Below, one piece after another: positions 57,101 through 64,000 of a stretch of 64,000 nucleotides of DNA (positions are counted from its first letter, which is position 1; each line of letters starts with the position of its first letter). The position numbers were made by a program, and so were the translations under genes. The notes below the pieces were generated by a model that saw only the letters and a program-made list of their open reading frames with translations, did no database searches and was not told the origin of the DNA. Where the stretch lies: positions 277,176 to 341,175 of the forward strand of contig MCGO01000045.1 of assembly GCA_002104985.1 (NCBI GenBank), written 5' to 3'. The DNA is from Rhizoclosmatium globosum (Eukaryota > Chytridiomycota > Chytridiomycetes > Chytridiales > Chytriomycetaceae).

Positions 57101-60100
57101 GATGGAGTGTTTTCCTTGTGTTGGGCCAAGACGCAGGGGGTGTGCAACACATTCCGGCTGTTGCACTTTCAGCCTAATTGTCCTGTTTGAACTTGCAAAT
57201 CAGCTTGTTTCTGGTTCACAGGACTGTGTGCAAAAGATGGAGTGTTTTTCCTTGTGTTGGGCCAAGACGCAGGGGGTGTGCAACACATTCCGGCTGTTGC
57301 ACTTTCAGCCTAATTGTCCTGTTTGAACTTGCAAATCAGCTTGTTTCTGGTTCACAGACTGTGTGCAAAAGATGGAGTGTTTTCCTTGTGTTGGCCAAGA
57401 CGCAGGGGGTGTGCAACACATTCCGGCTGTTGCACTTTCAGCCTAATTGTCCTGTTTGAACTTGCAAATCAGCTTGTTTCTGGTTCACAGGACTGTGTGC
57501 AAAAGATGGAGTGTTTTCCCTTGTGTTGGGCCAAGACGCAGGGGGTGTGCAACACATTCCGGCTGTTGCACTTTCAGCCTAATTGTCCTGTTTGAACTTG
57601 CAAATCAGCTTGTTTCTGGTTCACAGGACTGTGTGCAAAAGATGGAGTGTTTTCCTTGTGTTGGGCCAAGACGCAGGGGGTGTGCAACACATTCCGGCTG
57701 TTGCACTTTCAGCCTAATTGTCCTGTTTGAAATTGCAAATCAGCTTGTTTCTGGTTCACAGGACTGTGTGCAAAAGATGGAGTGTTTTCCTTGTGTTGGG
57801 CCAAGACGCAGGGGGTGTGCAACACATTCCGGCTGTTGCACTTTCAGCCTAATTGTCCTGTTTGAAATTGCAAATCAGCTTGTTTCTGGTTCACAGGACT
57901 GTGTGCAAAAGATGGAGTGTTTTCCTTGTGTTGGGCCAAGACGCAGGGGGTGTGCAACACATTCCGGCTGTTGCACTTTCAGCCTAATTGTCCTGTTTGA
58001 ACTTGCAAATCAGCTTGTTTCTGGTTCACAGGACTGTGTGCAAAAGATGGAGTGTTTTCCTTGTGTTGGCCAAGACGCAGGGGGTGTGCAACACATTCCG
58101 GCTGTTGCACTTTCAGCCTAATTGTCCTGTTTGAACTTGCAAATCAGCTTGTTTCTGGTTCACAGACTGTGTGCAAAAGATGGAGTGTTTTTGATTGTGT
58201 TGGCCAAGACGCAGGGGGTGTGCAACACATTCCGGCTGTTGCACTTTCAGCCTAATTGTCCTGTTTGAACTTGCAAATCAGCTTGTTTCTGGTTCACAGA
58301 CTGTGTGCAAAAGATGGAGTGTTTTCCTTGTGTTGGGCCAAGACGCAGGGGGTGTGCAACACATTCCGGCTGTTGCACTTTCAGCCTAATTGTCCTGTTT
58401 GAACTTGCAAATCAGCTTGTTTCTGGTTCACAGGACTGTGTGCAAAAGATGGAGTGTTTTCCTTGTGTTGGGCCAAGACGCAGGGGGTGTGCAACACATT
58501 CCGGCTGTTGCACTTTCAGCCTAATTGTCCTGTTTGAAATTGCAAATCAGCTTGTTTCTGGTTCACAGACTGTGTGCAAAAGATGGAGTGTTTTCCCTTG
58601 TGTTGGGCCAAGACGCAGGGGGTGTGCAACACATTCCGGCTGTTGCACTTTCAGCCTAATTGTCCTGTTTGAACTTGCAAATCAGCTTGTTTCTGGTTCA
58701 CAGGACTGTGTGCAAAAGATGGAGTGTTTTGATTGTGTTGGGCCAAGACGCAGGGGGTGTGCAACACATTCCGGCTGTTGCACTTTCAGCCTAATTGTCC
58801 TGTTTGAACTTGCAAATCAGCTTGTTTCTGGTTCACAGGACTGTGTGCAAAAGATGGAGTGTTTTCCTTGTGTTGGGCCAAGACGCAGGGGGTGTGCAAC
58901 ACATTCCGGCTGTTGCACTTTCAGCCTAATTGTCCTGTTTGAACTTGCAAATCAGCTTGTTTCTGGTTCACAGGACTGTGTGCAAAAGATGGAGTGTTTT
59001 CCTTGTGTTGGCCAAGACGCAGGGGGTGTGCAACACATTCCGGCTGTTGCACTTTCAGCCTAATTGTCCTGTTTGAACTTGCAAATCAGCTTGTTTCTGG
59101 TTCACAGGACTGTGTGCAAAAGATGGAGTGTTTTCCCTTGTGTTTGGCCAAGACGCAGGGGGTGTGCAACACATTCCGGCTGTTGCACTTTCAGCCTAAT
59201 TGTCCTGTTTGAATTGCAAATCAGCTTGTTTCTGGTTCACAGACTGTGTGCAAAAGATGGAGTGTTTTCCCTTGTGTTTGGCCAAGACGCAGGGGTGTGC
59301 AACACATTCCGGCTGTTGCACTTTCAGCCTAATTGTCCTGTTTGAAATTGCAAATCAGCTTGTTTCTGGTTCACAGGACTGTGTGCAAAAGATGGAGTGT
59401 TTTCCCTTGTGTTTGGCCAAGACGCAGGGGGTGTGCAACACATTCCGGCTGTTGCACTTTCAGCCTAATTGTCCTGTTTGAAATTGCAAATCAGCTTGTT
59501 TCTGGTTCACAGGACTGTGTGCAAAAGATGGAGTGTTTTCCCTTGTGTTGGCCAAGACGCAGGGGGTGTGCAACACATTCCGGCTGTTGCACTTTCAGCC
59601 TAATTGTCCTGTTTGAACTTGCAAATCAGCTTGTTTCTGGTTCACAGGACTGTGTGCAAAAGATGGAGTGTTTTTTGTGTTGGCCAAGACGCAGGGGTGT
59701 GCAACACATTCCGGCTGTTGCACTTTCAGCCTAATTGTCCTGTTTGAACTTGCAAATCAGCTTGTTTCTGGTTCACAGGACTGTGTGCAAAAGATGGAGT
59801 GTTTTCCTTGTGTTGGCCAAGACGCAGGGGTGTGCAACACATTCCGGCTGTTGCACTTTCAGCCTAATTGTCCTGTTTGAAATTGCAAATCAGCTTGTTT
59901 CTGGTTCACAGGACTGTGTGCAAAAGATGGAGGTTTTTATTGTGTTGGGCCAAGACGCAGGGGGTGTGCAACACATTCCGGCTGTTGCACTTTCAGCCTA
60001 ATTGTCCTGTTTGAACTTGCAAATCAGCTTGTTTCTGGTTCACAGGACTGTGTGCAAAAGATGGAGTGTTTTCTTGTGTTGGCCAAGACGCAGGGGGTGT

Positions 60101-63100
60101 GCAACACATTCCGGCTGTTGCACTTTCAGCCTAATTGTCCTGTTTGAAATTGCAAATCAGCTTGTTTCTGGTTCACAGGACTGTGTGCAAAAGATGGAGT
60201 GTTTTCCTTGTGTTTGGCCAAGACGCAGGGGGTGTGCAACACATTCCGGCTGTTGCACTTTCAGCCTAATTGTCCTGTTTGAACTTGCAAATCAGCTTGT
60301 TTCTGGTTCACAGGACTGTGTGCAAAAGATGGAGTGTTTTCCCTTGTGTTGGCCAAGACGCAGTGGGTGTGCAACACATTCCGGCTGTTGCACTTTCAGC
60401 CTAATTGTCCTGTTTGAAATTGCAAATCAGCTTGTTTCTGGTTCACAGGACTGTGTGCAAAAGATGGAGTGTTTTCCCTTGTGTTTGGCCAAGACGCAGG
60501 GGGTGTGCAACACATTCCGGCTGTTGCACTTTCAGCCTAATTGTCCTGTTTGAAATTGCAAATCAGCTTGTTTCTGGTTCACAGTACTGTGTGCAAAAGA
60601 TGGAGTGTTTTCCTTGTGTTTGGCCAAGACGCAGGGGGTGTGCAACACATTCCGGCTGTTGCACTTTCAGCCTAATTGTCCTGTTTGAAATTGCAAATCA
60701 GCTTGTTTCTGGTTCACAGGACTGTGTGCAAAAGATGGAGTGTTTTCCCTTGTGTTTGGCCAAGACGCAGGGGTGTGCAACACATTCCGGCTGTTGCACT
60801 TTCAGCCTAATTGTCCTGTTTGAAATTGCAAATCAGCTTGTTTCTGGTTCACAGGACTGTGTGCAAAAGATGGAGTGTTTTTGATTGTGTTGGGCCAAGA
60901 CGCAGGGGGTGTGCAACACATTCCGGCTGTTGCACTTTCAGCCTAATTGTCCTGTTTGAACTTGCAAATCAGCTTGTTTCTGGTTCACAGTACTGTGTGC
61001 AAAAGATGGAGTGTTTTCCTTGTGTTGGCCAAGACGCAGGGGGTGTGCAACACATTCCGGCTGTTGCACTTTCAGCCTAATTGTCCTGTTTGAAATTGCA
61101 AATCAGCTTGTTTCTGGTTCACAGGACTGTGTGCAAAAGATGGAGTGTTTTTTGTGTTTGGCCAAGACGCAGGGGTGTGCAACACATTCCGGCTGTTGCA
61201 CTTTCAGCCTAATTGTCCTGTTTGAACTTGCAAATCAGCTTGTTTCTGGTTCACAGGACTGTGTGCAAAAGATGGAGCGTTTTTGATTGTGTTGGCCAAG
61301 ACGCAGGGGGTGTGCAACACATTCCGGCTGTTGCACTTTCAGCCTAATTGTCCTGTTTGAAATTGCAAATCAGCTTGTTTCTGGTTCACAGGACTGTGTG
61401 CAAAAGATGGAGCGTTTTCCTTGTGTTGGCCAAGACGCAGTGGGTGTGCAACACATTCCGGCTGTTGCACTTTCAGCCTAATTGTCCTGTTTGAACTTGC
61501 AAATCAGCTTGTTTCTGGTTCACAGTACTGTGTGCAAAAGATGGAGCGTTTTTGATTGTGTTGGCCAAGACGCAGGGGGTGTGCAACACATTCCGGCTGT
61601 TGCACTTTCAGCCTAATTGTCCTGTTTGAACTTGCAAATCAGCTTGTTTCTGGTTCACAGGACTGTGTGCAAAAGATGGAGTGTTTTCCTTGTGTTGGCC
61701 AAGACGCAGGGGGTGTGCAACACATTCCGGCTGTTGCACTTTCAGCCTAATTGTCCTGTTTGAAATTGCAAATCAGCTTGTTTCTGGTTCACAGGACTGT
61801 GTGCAAAAGATGGAGTGTTTTTCCTTGTGTTGGGCCAAGACGCAGGGGGTGTGCAACACATTCCGGCTGTTGCACTTTCAGCCTAATTGTCCTGTTTGAA
61901 ATTGCAAATCAGCTTGTTTCTGGTTCACAGGACTGTGTGCAAAAGATGGAGTGTTTTCCCTTGTGTTGGCCAAGACGCAGGGGGTGTGCAACACATTCCG
62001 GCTGTTGCACTTTCAGCCTAATTGTCCTGTTTGAACTTGCAAATCAGCTTGTTTCTGGTTCACAGGACTGTGTGCAAAAGATGGAGTGTTTTCTTGTGTT
62101 TGGCCAAGACGCAGGGGGTGTGCAACACATTCCGGCTGTTGCACTTTCAGCCTAATTGTCCTGTTTAAATTGCAAATCAGCTTGTTTCTGGTTCACAGGA
62201 CTGTGTGCAAAAGATGGAGTGTTTTCCCTTGTGTTGGCCAAGACGCAGGGGGTGTGCAACACATTCCGGCTGTTGCACTTTCAGCCTAATTGTCCTGTTT
62301 GAACTTGCAAATCAGCTTGTTTCTGGTTCACAGGACTGTGTGCAAAAGATGGAGTGTTTTCCCTTGTGTTTGGCCAAGACGCAGGGGGTGTGCAACACAT
62401 TCCGGCTGTTGCACTTTCAGCCTAATTGTCCTGTTTGAACTTGCAAATCAGCTTGTTTCTGGTTCACAGGACTGTGTGCAAAAGATGGAGTGTTTTCCCT
62501 TGTGTTTGGCCAAGACGCAGGGGGTGTGCAACACATTCCGGCTGTTGCACTTTCAGCCTAATTGTCCTGTTTGAATTGCAAATCAGCTTGTTTCTGGTTC
62601 ACAGGACTGTGTGCAAAAGATGGAGTGTTTTCCTTGTGTTGGCCAAGACGCAGGGGGTGTGCAACACATTCCGGCTGTTGCACTTTCAGCCTAATTGTCC
62701 TGTTTGAATTGCAAATCAGCTTGTTTCTGGTTCACAGGACTGTGTGCAAAAGATGGAGTGTTTTCCTTGTGTTGGGCCAAGACGCAGGGGGTGTGCAACA
62801 CATTCCGGCTGTTGCACTTTCAGCCTAATTGTCCTGTTTGAAATTGCAAATCAGCTTGTTCTGGTTCACAGGACTGTGTGCAAAAGATGGAGTGTTTTAT
62901 TGTGTTGGGCCAAGACGCAGGGGGTGTGCAACACATTCCGGCTGTTGCACTTTCAGCCTAATTGTCCTGTTTGAACTTGCAAATCAGCTTGTTTCTGGTT
63001 CACAGGACTGTGTGCAAAAGATGGAGTGTTTTGCTTGTGTTGGGCCAAGACGCAGGGGGTGTGCAACACATTCCGGCTGTTGCACTTTCACCTAATTGTC

Positions 63101-64000
63101 CTGTTTGAAATTGCAAATCAGCTTGTTCTGGTTCACAGGACTGTGTGCAAAAGATGGAGTGTTTTCCCTTGTGTTGGGCCAAGACGCAGGGGGTGTGCAA
63201 CACATTCCGGCTGTTGCACTTTCACCTAATTGTCCTGTTTGAACTTGCAAATCAGCTTGTTTCTGGTTCACAGGACTGTGTGCAAAAGATGGAGTGTTTT
63301 GATTGTGTTGGCCAAGACGCAGGGGGTGTGCAACACATTCCGGCTGTTGCACTTTCAACCTAATTGTCCTGTTTGAACTTGCAAATCAGCTTGCTTCTGG
63401 TTCACAGGACTGTGTGCAAAAGATGGAGTGTTTTCCTTGTGTTGGCCAAGACGCAGGGGGTGTGCAACACATTCCGGCTGTTGCACTTTCAACCTAATTG
63501 TCCTGTTTGAACTTGCAAATCAGCTTGCTTCTGGTTCACAGGACTGTGTGCAAAAGATGGAGTGTTTTGATTGTGTTGGGCCAAGACGCAGGGGGTGTGC
63601 AACACATTCCGGCTGTTGCACTTTCAACCTAATTGTCCTGTTTGAACTTGCAAATCAGCTTGCTTCTGGTTTCACAGGACTGTGTGCAAAAGATGGAGTG
63701 TTTTTGTTGTTGGGCCAAGACGCAGGGGGTGTGCAACACATTCCGGCTGTTGCACTTTCACCTAATTGTCCTGTTTGAACTTGCAAATCAGCTTGTTCTG
63801 GTTCACAGGACTGTGCAAAAGATGGAGTGTTTTTTGTGTTGGGCCAAGACGCAGGGGGTGTGCAACACATTCGGCTGTTGCACTTTCAGCCTAATTGTCC
63901 TGTTTTAATTGCAAATCAGCTTGTTCTGGTTCACAGGACTGTGTGCAAAAGATGGAGTGTTTTTTGTTTGTGGGCCAAGAGCAGGGGGTGTGCAACACAT

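Larger units (their letters stand above)
45983..64000 (+). repeat. 136-bp tandem satellite array, about 130 copies
   Basis: A head-to-tail array with a consensus unit of 136 bases, occupying 18 kb and continuing past the window. Key blocks of the unit in order: AATTGTCCTGTTTGAACTTG, CAAATCAGCTTGTTTCTGGT, TCACAGGACTGTGTGCAAAA, GATGGAGTGTTTTCCCTTGT, GTTGGGCCAAGACGCAGGGG, GTGTGCAACACATTCCGGCT, GTTGCACTTTCAGCCT. Copies are highly similar. Variable sites are CCCTTG versus TTGATTG, TTGTTTC versus TTGCTTC, AACTTG versus AAATTG, GGGCC versus GGCC, and CAGCCT versus CAACCT or CACCT. Because 136 is not divisible by 3 and each unit carries stops, the many open frames on both strands are a by-product. 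No protein is proposed. Function is unknown. Confidence 0.97.

Noticed and set aside
46000..64000. Dozens of long open frames on both strands in the satellite (up to about 250 codons)
   Set aside because: They are produced by a stop-poor 136-base repeat whose frame rotates each unit and is extended by one-base indels. No start context, domain or codon bias supports translation.
45983..64000. CRISPR array
   Set aside because: Units are contiguous 136-mers without unique spacers, in a eukaryotic context.
45983..64000. rDNA spacer or telomeric repeat
   Set aside because: No rRNA sequence adjoins the array, and the unit does not contain a TTAGGG-like telomere repeat.

Overview
The window looks like a nuclear contig from a zoosporic (chytrid-like) fungus. 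The genes are intron-rich, and the introns are short (about 40 to 60 bases) with GT...AG ends. Families present include VPS41, CLF1/CRNKL1, an ERF2-like DHHC palmitoyltransferase, GT34 (Mnn10/Gma12-type) glycosyltransferases, a Crinkler-like relic, alpha-kinases, seven-helix receptors and a kinase/TIR/Sel1 fusion. That mix suits a chytrid; the assignment is an inference. No rRNA, tRNA, CRISPR or prokaryotic operon was seen.

Layout. 0-6.7 kb: four minus-strand FAD-dependent monooxygenase paralogs (A-D) with a decayed Crinkler-like gene between B and C. 6.9-12.7 kb: VPS41 and two seven-helix membrane proteins, all minus. 12.78-14.18 kb: a DNA element with terminal inverted repeats and subterminal repeats but no clear transposase. 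14.3-17.8 kb: two GT34 glycosyltransferases head to head. 17.9-19.5 kb: a DUF262 protein. 19.6-21 kb: monooxygenase E. 21-22.7 kb: a tail-anchored protein and a coiled-coil protein, divergent. 22.9-26.9 kb: a large fusion protein (MLKL/HeLo-like helical bundle, predicted pseudokinase, TIR, about ten Sel1 repeats). 27-28.5 kb: an acidic protein with a C-terminal anchor. 28.6-32 kb: two GPCR-like genes. 32.1-36.3 kb: monooxygenases F, G and H. 36.5-38 kb: DHHC palmitoyltransferase. 38.3-38.8 kb: alpha-kinase fragment. 39-43.1 kb: a SURP/CID protein and CLF1, divergently transcribed. 44.4-45.7 kb: alpha-kinase gene. 45.98-64 kb: a tandem satellite with a 136-bp unit, about 130 copies, running off the window.

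Most genes need one or more single-base frame corrections, including the conserved gene VPS41. Nearly all behave as one missing base, often in a short homopolymer. Residual assembly error is therefore the simplest explanation for much of the apparent pseudogenisation. I mark as pseudogenes only loci with stronger decay.

The most interesting items are the helical-bundle/pseudokinase/TIR/Sel1 protein, whose parts resemble cell-death and innate-immunity machinery, and the 136-bp satellite, which has nested 3-mer and 6-mer higher-order repeats and an invariant internal inverted repeat.
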